38,302 bases of DNA from a virus, in IMG/VR virus record IMGVR_UViG_3300024518_003528, positions 1 through 38,302 of that record; one strand, given 5' to 3'. Positions 14,094-24,600 of this stretch are shown one piece after another; positions within the stretch are counted from its first letter, which is position 1; each line of letters starts with the position of its first letter. Both the position numbers and the translations under genes were made by a program. Under the pieces are notes generated by a model. That model was not told where the DNA came from and searched no databases. It worked only from the letters and a program-made list of their open reading frames with translations.

Positions 14094-15983
14094 ATGGCAA
14101 ATGATATAGTAAAAAAAGACGTCAGCTACATCGGTCGCGATTTTGGAGATTTAAGAAAAAACTTAATTGATTTTTCTAAAAACTATTTCCCGAACACTTA
14201 CAACGATTTTAACGAGTCTTCTCCAGGTATGATGTTTATTGAGATGGCTGCATACGTTGGTGACGTATTAAGTTACTACACAGACCATAACCTAAAAGAA
14301 GGAATGTTAGGACAAGCAAGTGAACTTAAAAATGTTATGGCACTAGCAAGTCAAATGGGATATAAATCTAAAAACACAATAGCTTCATCAGTATTGTTAG
14401 ACGTATTCCAATTAATTCCAGCAACAGGAACAAGTCCAAACATAGTACCGGATTGGAACTATGCTATGATTGTAAATCAAGATATGATTGTTAAAGCGGA
14501 AAAAACACCAGCTGAATTTAGAACAATGGAATCAGTTGACTTTAGTTATTCAAGTAGTTTAAGTCCAACAGAAGTAACCGTTTATTCTGTTAACGAAACA
14601 ACAGGTGCACCTGAATGGTATCTACTTAAAAAACAAGTTAAAGCAACTTCGGGTAAAATTACAACAACAGATTTTACATTTGGTAGTCCAAAAATATATG
14701 ATAAAATAACTATCACTGATAATAATTTAATTGAGATTATTGATGTTGTTGATAGTGATAACAATAAATGGTATGAAGTACCTTACTTAGCACAAGACAC
14801 GATATTTGAATCTGTTAAGAACATAGCAAAAAACGACCCGGAACTTTCGGGATATAGTGATGAAGTACCTTATTTGTTAAAATTAAAGAAAACTGCAAAA
14901 CGTTTTATAGCTAACTTCAAAGACAACAACAGATTGGAATTACAATTTGGGTCGGGTATTAGTGATAACAATGATGAAGAACTTATTCCTAATCCGGATT
15001 TAGTAGGAAGTTCAATATCAGGAAATGATAGGGATATAGATTTAGGACTAGACCCTAGCAACTTTTTATATACTCGTACTTACGGACTAGCTCCGTCGGA
15101 TACAACATTAACTGTAAGATATTCAACCGGAACAGGAGTTGGGGATAATGTAGGACCAAACACATTAACTGATATTATTACATTTTCAGTAAGTTTGGAT
15201 GAAACCGGACTTCCGGCAACATTAGTTTCACAGGTTAAATCTTCAGTAGCTTGTACAAATACTCAACCAGCAAGAGGTGGTGCTAGTAAAGAACAGTTAG
15301 AAGATATACGTAATAATGCATTAGCTAATTTTGCAAGTCAAAATAGAGCAGTAACTAAAGAAGATTATATTGTACGTGCATATAGTTTGCCTCCTAAATT
15401 TGGAAGTATTGGTAAAGCATATATGGTACAGGACGATCAACTATCCGTAAGTGAAGCAGGAGAAACTAGTAGAACAGCAAATCCGTTTGCAATGAACTTG
15501 TATATGTTAGGATATAATAGTTCTGGTAAACTAACAGAATTAAACCCAGCTATAAAAGCAAACTTGAAAGAGTACTTGTCAAGTTACAGAATGTTAACTG
15601 ACGGTATTAATATAAAAGATGCTTATATAATTAACATTGGTATTGAGTTTGAAGTATCTATACAACCTAGTTCAAATGCAAACGAAGTTGTGTTAAAATG
15701 TATAAATAAACTAAAATCATTATTCGATAGTAAGAAATGGCAAATAAACCAACCAATATTATTATCAAAGATTAGAGTAGAACTTGATAGAATTGAAGGT
15801 GTACAAACAGTTAAAGACGTGAAAATAACTAATAAGTTCAACACAGCAGATGGATATTCAGGAAATATATACGACATAGACCAAGCATTAAAAGAGGGCG
15901 TAGTTTATCCTTCACTTGACCCAAGCATATTCGAAATAAAATATTTAGACAAAGACATTAAAGGCCGTACGGTAGCATTATAA
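14094..15983 (+). CDS. 6: Baseplate wedge protein, gp6-like (baseplate J superfamily)
   Basis: This 629-residue protein begins with the conserved gp6 N-terminus: YIGRDFGDLRKNLIDFSKNY, then SPGMMFIEMAAYVGDVLSYY (about residues 44-63). The central part holds the J-like core with ENIRNNAL-like helices: KEQLEDIRNNALANFASQNR, then AVTKEDYIVRAYSLPP. The C-terminal third contains YIINIGIEFEVSIQPS. gp6 dimers form the inner ring of the baseplate that triggers sheath contraction. T4 gp6 has 660 residues, so the length fits. It starts one base after gp25. Confidence 0.9.
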   Translation: MANDIVKKDVSYIGRDFGDLRKNLIDFSKNYFPNTYNDFNESSPGMMFIEMAAYVGDVLSYYTDHNLKEGMLGQASELKNVMALASQMGYKSKNTIASSVLLDVFQLIPATGTSPNIVPDWNYAMIVNQDMIVKAEKTPAEFRTMESVDFSYSSSLSPTEVTVYSVNETTGAPEWYLLKKQVKATSGKITTTDFTFGSPKIYDKITITDNNLIEIIDVVDSDNNKWYEVPYLAQDTIFESVKNIAKNDPELSGYSDEVPYLLKLKKTAKRFIANFKDNNRLELQFGSGISDNNDEELIPNPDLVGSSISGNDRDIDLGLDPSNFLYTRTYGLAPSDTTLTVRYSTGTGVGDNVGPNTLTDIITFSVSLDETGLPATLVSQVKSSVACTNTQPARGGASKEQLEDIRNNALANFASQNRAVTKEDYIVRAYSLPPKFGSIGKAYMVQDDQLSVSEAGETSRTANPFAMNLYMLGYNSSGKLTELNPAIKANLKEYLSSYRMLTDGINIKDAYIINIGIEFEVSIQPSSNANEVVLKCINKLKSLFDSKKWQINQPILLSKIRVELDRIEGVQTVKDVKITNKFNTADGYSGNIYDIDQALKEGVVYPSLDPSIFEIKYLDKDIKGRTVAL

Positions 15984-15999
15984 AGATTAAGGATAACAA

Positions 16000-17085
16000 A
16001 TGATACATAATATATTTTCAGTACAGGATGCTACTATTTACGAAACAACTCTGAATAGTACAATGAATACAGGTCTAGATGAAATTCTAGAAATAGACAA
16101 AACTGTATGTACCGGTAAAGCAAATTACGTTTCTCGTGCTATGTTAAAGTTTGATTTAACGGAATTAAGTGCTAGTATTGTGTCAACCGAAATATCTTCT
16201 GGTTCACGATATTATTTATCTTTAAGTGCAATGGAAGGAACTGAAATTCCTTTAGATTATAATTTATATGTTTATCCTGTTTCACAAAGTTGGAGTATGG
16301 GTACAGGAAGAAGATTTAACACACCAATTACAACTGACGGAGTAAGTTGGGAATACCGTGACAATGTAAACAAATGGATAACCGGAAGTTACTCAGGAAA
16401 TAGTACGGGTAGTTCAGAACTGACAGATGGAGGTGCTGTTTGGTACACAGGTTCCGGATACGAAGCAAGTCAGTCATTTAATTATAGTTCACCTGACACT
16501 CGTATTGATGTTACTGATATTGTAAATAAATGGTTAACAGGAACAATTCCTAATGATGGGTTAATTGTTAAAAGATTAGATAGTGATGAGGCAAGTACAA
16601 CTGAATTTGGTAACTTGAAGTTCTTCAGTCAAGAGTCACATACTATCTATATACCTAAACTTCAAGTTGCTTGGGATAACAGTTCGTTTATTACAGGTAG
16701 TCTATCACCATTAAGTGTAGATAACAAAGTTGTGTACACAAAAGGATTAAAAAAACATATTAAGAAAAATAGTAAAGTGAAAATACGAATTGCCGGAAGG
16801 CCAAAGTATCCACAACAAACATTTGCTACAAGTTCAGCCTATCGAGATACACAATATTTACCAACAACGACGTATTATTCAGTAGAAGATACAGTTACGG
16901 AAGATGTGATAATTCCGTTCGACGATAATTATACCAAAGTAAGTTGTGACGCAAACGGAAACTATTTTGATTTATGGACAACAGGATTTTTACCTAACCG
17001 ATATTACAAGTTTGTTTTTAAAGTCAGTGAAAACGGATATGAGGAGTATTTTGACAACGGGTTTTATTTTAAGGTAGTTAGATAA
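16000..17085 (+). CDS. Baseplate/tail protein with DNRLRE-like beta-sandwich
   Basis: This 361-residue protein has the signature of carbohydrate-binding-like DNRLRE domains. It shows DATIYETTLNSTMNTGLDEI (about residues 9-28), AMLKFDLTEL (about 47-56), a conserved WSMGTGRRF region, and ITDIVNKWL-like DVTDIVNKWLTG (about 170-181). Such folds occur in cell-surface and phage tail proteins. Lying between gp6 and two long coiled-coil proteins, it takes the place of the peripheral wedge genes (gp7/gp8 in T4), though no similarity to them is visible. Its stop overlaps the next start by one base. Confidence 0.75.
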   Translation: MIHNIFSVQDATIYETTLNSTMNTGLDEILEIDKTVCTGKANYVSRAMLKFDLTELSASIVSTEISSGSRYYLSLSAMEGTEIPLDYNLYVYPVSQSWSMGTGRRFNTPITTDGVSWEYRDNVNKWITGSYSGNSTGSSELTDGGAVWYTGSGYEASQSFNYSSPDTRIDVTDIVNKWLTGTIPNDGLIVKRLDSDEASTTEFGNLKFFSQESHTIYIPKLQVAWDNSSFITGSLSPLSVDNKVVYTKGLKKHIKKNSKVKIRIAGRPKYPQQTFATSSAYRDTQYLPTTTYYSVEDTVTEDVIIPFDDNYTKVSCDANGNYFDLWTTGFLPNRYYKFVFKVSENGYEEYFDNGFYFKVVR

Positions 17086-18836
17086 TGGGTAGATTTAAAA
17101 AATTACGTAACAAAGTTAAAAGTAAAGTTAAAAAGGCTACAACTAAAGTTAAATCTAAAGCTGCGAATGTTCAAAAAGTTATAAAACGTTCCGCTGTAAA
17201 AGTTAACAATCAATTACAAGCCAGAAAAGACGATATACAAGATGATTTACGGGACACGATAGACAGTAAACGAAATCTAATAGAAGACCGTATTAGTGAT
17301 GCACTTGATAGGCTTCCCGAAGTATTTGATGAATCGTTTGAAGATTTTAGAGATGAATTTCAAGGAGGACTAAATAAATTAAACCCTAGACGTATAGTTG
17401 ACAAACTTAAAAGTAATATCGAAAGAGATATGCCGGTAAAGTATGAAATTATAAAACCTGATTTCTGTGAAATACTTGATGAAATTGAAAGTGAAACAAT
17501 ACAAAAAATAATCAACAAACTTAAAGTACCTGTTAGTGCGGACAAGATTGCCAACACACTTTCCACAGCTTTGTTAAAAGATTTAGACGAGTTAATTGAA
17601 GAATCCGGAAATGAACTCTTTGAAAATCGTAATGACGAAACCGGATTATTTAGTGATGTTATTGATATAATTGATGAGGGATTAAAAAGAGAACAATTAA
17701 GAGATGACCAACTTCCTAGTAACAAACCGGAAGTTGACCCGGAAGAGTTTGTAATATTAGACCCTAATGATGCAAGACATCAATTAGTACAACCAAACGA
17801 ACAAAATAATTTATACACACCTGGAAAGGAATTAGTATTACCAAGTGGAGAAATATATTCCGGAGATTGGCATACGGATAATATCAACGGAACAATGACA
17901 GCTTTTACCGGAGGTATATATAACAGACAAAGAAAAGAATTAAAATTATTACCTAAGTCCGAAGAATTATTAATGTTGGAACAAGTAGACCTAACTACAA
18001 ATCCATTAGATATAAAAACAACAACGGACCCCATTACAGAACACAATGGTACAGACGGGTCCATTAGTTTAGAGATTAGTGCAGGAAAACCACCATACAC
18101 AATTCGTTGGACAAAAACAGTAAACGAATCTGAAGTAGAAATTCCTCAATACCAAAACAAAGCTTCTTTGATAGATATTACGTCAGGTACTTACACAGCT
18201 TATGTTAGTGATTCTAGTGTAAAAAATGAAGAAATAGATTTACGAATAGACTTGGGTACAACACCAAACCCAGAATCATATAGTAAACTAGTTAACACAA
18301 TATTGTCTAGAAAGACAAAATTTAATATGAATACAAACGGGTGGGAATTTAATGTAGTAGGTTTACCTTATGTAGGAAAATATCACATAGTAGAAGTACC
18401 AGCTGATTTAGTAATAGAAGACCAAGACGTTCCGTTACCAATAAACAAACAAGAGCGTAATGAATTGATGAGAAATTCTGTTATGGTACGTGAACAAATT
18501 TATGATGCTGTTGATGGACTGTATGATAAAATAATAGGAGGTTCGAGTAAACTAGGTGAATTTTTTAAACCAGACGAAGGATTTACAACAAAAGTTCCAA
18601 CCATATTTCCTGTGAGTATTCCTAGAAAATATGATTCACCTGAAGTTATTAAAAATAAAATAAAAGAAAACATTGATTTTATTAAAGATAAACGTGAACA
18701 ACGCAAAGAAACCTTTAACAGTATAAAAGGTAGAATTAGTAAAAAAGGTAAGGATATATCTAGTGGTTCTGGGTTAACTCCGTTTAACAGAAAGAAAAAA
18801 ACTAATAGTACTTCCGGTAGAAGGTTTGGTAGATAG
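17085..18836 (+). CDS. Baseplate-region protein with an SprB-like repeat
   Basis: This 583-residue protein begins with a very basic segment (MGRFKKLRNKVKSKVKKATT), then long helical/coiled-coil stretches to about residue 220. A SGEIYSGDWHTDNINGTMTA motif (about 258-277) follows. An SprB-like Ig-type repeat lies at about 300-392: HNGTDGSISLEISAGKPPYT, then a GTYTAYVSDSS close. SprB repeats are typical of Bacteroidetes surface adhesins. The tail is basic (NRKKKTNSTSGRRFGR). Its start is shared in style with the next gene, suggesting an old duplication of the N-terminal module. Likely a structural protein of the baseplate periphery. Confidence 0.75.
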   Translation: MGRFKKLRNKVKSKVKKATTKVKSKAANVQKVIKRSAVKVNNQLQARKDDIQDDLRDTIDSKRNLIEDRISDALDRLPEVFDESFEDFRDEFQGGLNKLNPRRIVDKLKSNIERDMPVKYEIIKPDFCEILDEIESETIQKIINKLKVPVSADKIANTLSTALLKDLDELIEESGNELFENRNDETGLFSDVIDIIDEGLKREQLRDDQLPSNKPEVDPEEFVILDPNDARHQLVQPNEQNNLYTPGKELVLPSGEIYSGDWHTDNINGTMTAFTGGIYNRQRKELKLLPKSEELLMLEQVDLTTNPLDIKTTTDPITEHNGTDGSISLEISAGKPPYTIRWTKTVNESEVEIPQYQNKASLIDITSGTYTAYVSDSSVKNEEIDLRIDLGTTPNPESYSKLVNTILSRKTKFNMNTNGWEFNVVGLPYVGKYHIVEVPADLVIEDQDVPLPINKQERNELMRNSVMVREQIYDAVDGLYDKIIGGSSKLGEFFKPDEGFTTKVPTIFPVSIPRKYDSPEVIKNKIKENIDFIKDKREQRKETFNSIKGRISKKGKDISSGSGLTPFNRKKKTNSTSGRRFGR

Positions 18837-18838
18837 GT

Positions 18839-21622
18839 ATGGGATTTTTAAAGAAACTAAAAAATAAAGCTAAAACAACTACAAGTAGAGTTGCTGCAGT
18901 ATCTAAAAGTGCCGTTAAGAATGTTAAGGCAAGGTCAAAAGATATTGTATCCAATGCTAGAGAACGGATAAATGATACAGTATCCGCATTAGAAAATCCA
19001 AAAAATATATTAAATGATGTTCGTGATACGGTAACCGATAGTATAGATAAAATAGGCAATGGACTAGATAAACTATCAGCAGGTGCTAAGGACATACGTG
19101 ATAGAAAATTTAATTTTAAATTTCCAACTCCTCTTATTCCTAGACCGTTTGACCCGACTACATTAATACAAGATACAGAACGTGAAGTAACTAGTACAAT
19201 CAAAGAATCTGCCAGCGAAGTTAACGAAACAAACAACGAAAATTTAATAACAATTCTAGAGGAAATAAAAAGTCAAGTAACGGGGCCACTTGCTGAAATA
19301 TCTCCATCCGCAGCATTACAAATTGAAAACGATATTGATGTTGTTAAACAGGTAATTGACAACCTTACAGATATTATATCGTTAGTTATTAATGTACCTA
19401 ATTCGATTAGTAAAAAAGAATTTGTAGACTTAGTTTCCGAAAATACAGAACTACTAACCGAGTCTAGTGAATTTATACTTAACAAAGTAGCGGAGTCAAT
19501 TCCGGAAGGAAACATATTATCAGATATTTTTGATATAATAGAAACTACAAATATAGAACGTGGTACTACCTCAACTAAATTTGTAATAATGATGGGTAAA
19601 GACCCAGCAGAAGAAGAAGCAACTAGGTCATTATTAAGGTCTGAGCTAATTGTTGAAGTTAACCAAATGGAAGACGAACTTGATGTTTTAAAATCAAAAA
19701 CACCTCAACAACTAGTATCCATAAATAATTTAGATGCTGAGATTGACTTTTATACTAATACAATTAATGATTTGAATTCACCTATGGTACTTGATATTAG
19801 TTCTGATATATTTAATTATGTTACAGATTATAATACACAACAACAATTACAGATTGCATTGGATGGTAGTGAAACTGAAATAGTAGAACCAGAATTCATT
19901 AGTGTATCAACTAACATACCAAGAACTAGACAGTTAACATTTGACGTAGTAAATCCAGCACCAACAATGGACGAAACATCGGAAAATAGAATTAATCAAA
20001 AAGTAAGTAAAAGAATTACCAAAACATCAACCCGATTACGTAAGCAGTCCATCAGTCCAAAACCAAAACCAATTAAACAACATAAACAAGAGATGCGTTT
20101 AAATGAAGACGCAATAATAAAACGTATTCTTAATAGAACAAATCTTGATGAAATCTTAACCAAGGAATGGACGGAAAAAAACAACAAAACAGGGTATCCT
20201 GTAATATCACCAGAAACACGTGATAAGGCTCGTATATCCAAATTAGAAGAAGAATTATCAAACGAAGAAACAGATAGGAACATATTAAACGAATTAAATA
20301 AGTCAGTTGATAAATATTTAAAGTTGATGGAAGAATACGATGAACAGGCAAAAAAAGACCCAACTGTTAAAAAACCTATTAATCCGGAAATCACTAGAAA
20401 TTTAGCAGGATATGTACTATCAGACGAAACAATCGAAGAAGCTAAACTTCCTGTTAAATTAGTTGATAGTCATATGCTAAGACGTACAACATTTGAAAAT
20501 TTAGTGGATACAGATTTTACTGAAATTGAATTACCATTTATAGAAGACAATGAAATAGAATTATTGGAAGAGAAAATCTCAAAATTGGAAAACGAAATTA
20601 TTGATTTAGGTAGTGATAAAAAAACGTTAGCAGATACCAAAACAAAACAACGTAAAACGATTACTACTAAAGAATTGGAAATAGAAACACTTAACGAACA
20701 AATGGAATTGTTAAAGAAACGATTCACTACACTTCCATCAGCTGGAACAGTATTTAGTATTCCACCCTTATATGGAGGTAAATCCAAAACTGAATTAGAT
20801 TATTGGATTATAGAAAATGGAGAACGTAGAAGAATTAAAAACTATGCAATGGCACAAGTTATATTAGACAATAACGGAAAAACAATAGAAGATATACAAA
20901 TATTTCCTCCAGCTGTAATACGTACAATAAAACAAGGAACTGATATAGAAATAAACGAAGTGGTAACACATTGGTCAGCTCAACAAGGAATAGAAAAGAA
21001 TTTATATATTATTGACGAGTGTATTGAGGGTGGCAAACTTAAAATCTATCACGGAGAACTACAAGAGGAAGTAAACGAAGATATTACATTTGCAAATGTA
21101 ATTGATTGGATGCGTACGCTTGGAGAAAAAGAAGCACAAATTAACACTTTAATACCATTAGTTGAATATCATGATTATTCAGTGGAGAAACGGTTTTGGT
21201 TAGTTAACTTAGCTTTATTAGAAGTATCCAAACAACTAAACACTAGATTTCAAAAACAGGAAATAGCTAATGCTAAAACAGCTGAAATTAAAAAAGCCAA
21301 CGATATTATTGCACAGGAGAAGGCCGATGCCGAAGCAGCAGAAGCACAAAGATTAGCGGATGAAGAAGCTATTGCGGAAGAAAACCGTCAACAAGAAAAA
21401 GAAGCAAGAATTGGAGCAGCTATTGTAACAGGAGGAGCTTCGTTAGTAGCTGAAGCTGTAGCTAAGGACCCTGTTAAAACAGGACTTGCTATAGCGACAG
21501 GAGGGGCTTCGTTAGTAACTGAAGCTGTTGTAAAAGACATAAAGCAAGGAAAACCACCATCTCCAAAAACCGTAGTTACAGTAGTAAAAGATATTTTTAA
21601 ACGGAAAAAGAAGAAAAAATAA
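18839..21622 (+). CDS. Long coiled-coil structural protein
   Basis: This 927-residue protein begins MGFLKKLKNKAKTTTSRVAA, like the preceding protein. Extended helices run to about residue 560, including an EEKISKLENEIIDLGSDKK coiled coil near 580-640. A globular beta-rich module follows (about 635-790; PSAGTVFSIPPLYGGKSKTE). The C-terminus is an alanine/glutamate-rich helix (EKADAEAAEAQRLADEEA), two copies of TGGASLV(A/T)EAV, and a KRKKKKK tail. Phage tail-fibre connectors have similar designs, but no family was recognised. It follows the SprB-like protein by two bases and is the last gene before the TATTTAT element at 21669. Confidence 0.75.
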   Translation: MGFLKKLKNKAKTTTSRVAAVSKSAVKNVKARSKDIVSNARERINDTVSALENPKNILNDVRDTVTDSIDKIGNGLDKLSAGAKDIRDRKFNFKFPTPLIPRPFDPTTLIQDTEREVTSTIKESASEVNETNNENLITILEEIKSQVTGPLAEISPSAALQIENDIDVVKQVIDNLTDIISLVINVPNSISKKEFVDLVSENTELLTESSEFILNKVAESIPEGNILSDIFDIIETTNIERGTTSTKFVIMMGKDPAEEEATRSLLRSELIVEVNQMEDELDVLKSKTPQQLVSINNLDAEIDFYTNTINDLNSPMVLDISSDIFNYVTDYNTQQQLQIALDGSETEIVEPEFISVSTNIPRTRQLTFDVVNPAPTMDETSENRINQKVSKRITKTSTRLRKQSISPKPKPIKQHKQEMRLNEDAIIKRILNRTNLDEILTKEWTEKNNKTGYPVISPETRDKARISKLEEELSNEETDRNILNELNKSVDKYLKLMEEYDEQAKKDPTVKKPINPEITRNLAGYVLSDETIEEAKLPVKLVDSHMLRRTTFENLVDTDFTEIELPFIEDNEIELLEEKISKLENEIIDLGSDKKTLADTKTKQRKTITTKELEIETLNEQMELLKKRFTTLPSAGTVFSIPPLYGGKSKTELDYWIIENGERRRIKNYAMAQVILDNNGKTIEDIQIFPPAVIRTIKQGTDIEINEVVTHWSAQQGIEKNLYIIDECIEGGKLKIYHGELQEEVNEDITFANVIDWMRTLGEKEAQINTLIPLVEYHDYSVEKRFWLVNLALLEVSKQLNTRFQKQEIANAKTAEIKKANDIIAQEKADAEAAEAQRLADEEAIAEENRQQEKEARIGAAIVTGGASLVAEAVAKDPVKTGLAIATGGASLVTEAVVKDIKQGKPPSPKTVVTVVKDIFKRKKKKK
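21428..21529 (+). repeat. Imperfect 33-nt direct repeat near the 3' end of the gene
   Basis: Two 33-nt copies begin at 21428 and 21497, 69 nt apart, and differ at a few positions. Each encodes TGGASL followed by V(A/T)EAV. The glycine/alanine-rich peptide is hydrophobic, flanked by charged linkers, and could insert in or contact a membrane. Confidence 0.75.
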
Positions 21623-21655
21623 TATTGGTAACTGATTACAATAGATTACGTATTA

Positions 21656-21689
21656 TTTCTTAATCTAATATTTATAATAGATTAAGGAA
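21656..21689 (+). promoter_or_regulatory. Candidate late promoter in a 12-bp inverted repeat
   Basis: TATTTAT (21669-21675) sits in the 10-nt centre of an inverted repeat. CTTAATCTA (21659-21667) faces TAGATTAAG (21678-21686) perfectly. The arms extend by one G-T wobble and two A-T pairs to 21656 and 21689. It lies 25 nt before the start of the 2195-residue gene. It could act as promoter, operator or RNA hairpin. Confidence 0.5.
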
Positions 21690-21699
21690 GATTACTATT

Positions 21700-24600
21700 A
21701 TGCCCATAAAAGATTACAAAAATTCAGACGAGATTCTAAAATCCAAGACGCCAACAACAGGTGAGTGGATTAAAAGTGCTGACAAGTCTTTATTAGAGTT
21801 ACAGTTTGAAACAAAGAACGTTAAATTTGGGGAGAGCAAAACTGACCAAGTTGAATTGCACGTTTACGACCTTGCCGGAAATAAACTTGCTAGTAATCAC
21901 GATGTAGAGGATTGGAAAAAATCAAAACCGGAACTAGACGGTACTACACCGGAACCAAGAGTATTTTTAGACCCACATAAGAATTTACGTGATTTAGGAT
22001 TTAAACGTGGAGAATATAAGTTTGTATATAATCTTATAAGACCATTAGTTAGTAAGTACAATTCACAACAACAAATATTCCTAAAAGAAATTAAGGCCAA
22101 TAAAAAAGAACTAATATTGGCCACTAATATTGTCGAAAACGGAAACAAAGACATAGACGAACAATATGATAAGTTACTTGCTAACATCGATAAATTCTTT
22201 AATATTCAGAAACGTTTTAATGATGTAAAAACAAATTTCGATAGTACACAACTAAAAACTATTACGTCAACTGATAACAAAGCTTTATCCGATAAACTAG
22301 ATAACATTCGTGGTATTACTGATATTACAATAATACAAAAAGATATTGATAGAGATGTTTATTTACAAAAATTAGTAGATGATACTATCAACTTACGTAG
22401 TAATACATTTCAACACCCAGATAACAATATACTAAAAAACTTTAATTCCGACGAAGAATTACTGTATTATTATATACACGAAATGCCAAATGAAAAAATG
22501 GCAAGTCTACGTGAAGAAGTTTATACAACTAAGGTTAATGGTAAAGTTGTTAACGTTCCAACAGGTATTGACAATGAAGTAAACATTACAGTAACGGACA
22601 ACGTAGAACTTATAAAATCTAAAAATGCAGAGTTAAAAGAAATAATAAAGAAATTTCTTACAGACGAAGATTATAAACATTTAACTGACGTTGACAGAGA
22701 TGTTATACGAACACATATAATTAAAGTAAGTAAATTAAGAAAAACTCCGTACGACCAATGGATTGGTGATGGACTTAGTGATAATATTATTAATAAATTA
22801 ACTACAAAAATAACTAGTTTAATAGATATTAATGAAAAGAAAATTGAAGGTCTCGAAATAAAAAAAATAGCTTTAGGTGACGATGAAGCTAGTAATGGTA
22901 AAGCTACTAAAGAGATTGATGAAAATATACAAAAATATAAAAACATTATTCGGGACTTACGTCAAATTGAACAAGCGTATCAAAGTAGATTTACTAATAT
23001 TTCAAATGAAGAGTTGGAAGAACTACTTGAAGAATCTCGTGACGCTATACGTGATAAAATAACAGAAAATACAGTAGAGTTAACCAACGATGACTTTGAA
23101 TACATAGTTCAGCCACAAGATGGATACTTTGAATTTTTTGAACTAAACTTCACTAACAACGTTATTTTAAAAGTTATAAACATAGCCCGTATATCGGATA
23201 ATGAAATAGCAGTTAAGTTATATGACGACATACCTAACACAATAGTTGAAAAACAATTATGTTGGGTACAGAAGTATATAATGCAACCTTACATAGATAA
23301 CATTATATTAATACCCGAATCTGACTCTGGTATTGACAATACTTTACGTGGACCAAACTTTATCATAGAAACCAATGATTTAGACAGTAAAGAAACAGAT
23401 TTCCAAAGTTGGAATGAATTACTAGGTACCAACGCAAACACATCACAACAGGTAATTGATAGTTATTTTAGTGGTAGTGGAATGGGCGATGTTAAATTAA
23501 ACATTAACTATTGTGAATTTGAAAACTTTGTGCACTTTGGTAGTGCTGTTGAACGTGTAAAGAATTTCCATTACAAAATGGAACTCATCGAGTTCTACGA
23601 TGCTAGATTAAATACATTAAATTCAGCTTCACTTAGTGGTTCTGTAGTAACGAACGTAACCGATACGATTACTAAAAGAAATTCTGTTATATCCGGCTTT
23701 GACGATTTTGAAAACTTTCTATACTTTAGTTCAGGTTCTCAAGAGTTAAGTACGTTTACTAGTTGTAGCGTTGACCCTTGGCCAAAAGACGGAGACCCGG
23801 TATCAGCACCACCACTTACTTGGTTAGAAGCTCAACAACAATGGGTAAATACAAATATATTGTGGTCTCAAGGGGCTACAACAACACTATCAGGACCAAA
23901 CGAATTACCATATGAACAGTTATCAACTTCCAATGTTGCGTCAATAACTTGGTATCAAAATACATTAAATTTAGCTTCTGATTACGACAGAGAGAATCCA
24001 CACGCTCTATACAGAACAATACCTGACCACATAAGACAAGATTCGGATAACGACCAATATGAATTGTTTGTTAATATGGTTGCACAACATTTTGATATAA
24101 TGTGGACATACATTAATCAAATGACTGCCGTACATTCACACGAGGAAAATCCTAAAGAAGGTATTTCTGATGATTTAATATATGATGTTGCTAAGTCAAT
24201 GGGGTGGAATTTAGCAAATGGAAACTATGACGCTAAATTATGGGAATATACTTTAGGAACGGATGAATCCGGAGCAACCCAAACGTCAGGAAGCTTTATG
24301 ACATCTAAGTCAAAAGAACAAACTACCAAAGAAATTTGGAGAAGACAACTTAACAACCTACCTTACTTACTAAAAACAAAAGGTACTGAACGTAGTGTTA
24401 GAGCACTAGTTGCTTGTTATGGTGTACCACAAAGTATATTAACAGTACGTGAATATGGTGGACCAAGTAAACAAAACAAAAGACCGACATACAACAAAAC
24501 ACAATTTGATTACGCTGTAAACTTAAACGGAGGTCGTCATATAAAAACGGAATGGGCACCTGTTGCTAGCACAGGTTCTTCATATACATATCCAGATGCG

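Noticed and set aside
17360-17725. 121-codon minus-strand open frame
   Set aside because: It is antisense to the continuous gene at 17085, with the same serine/isoleucine-rich shadow composition and no independent evidence.
18802-19236. 144-codon open frame on the minus strand
   Set aside because: It lies fully across the coding sequence at 18839 and the end of the preceding gene, has a serine/leucine-rich composition typical of antisense shadows in this AT-rich genome, and has no own leader.
22877-23062. 61-codon plus-strand frame inside the giant structural gene
   Set aside because: It is out of frame within a well-supported 2195-residue gene and has no separate start signals or domain.
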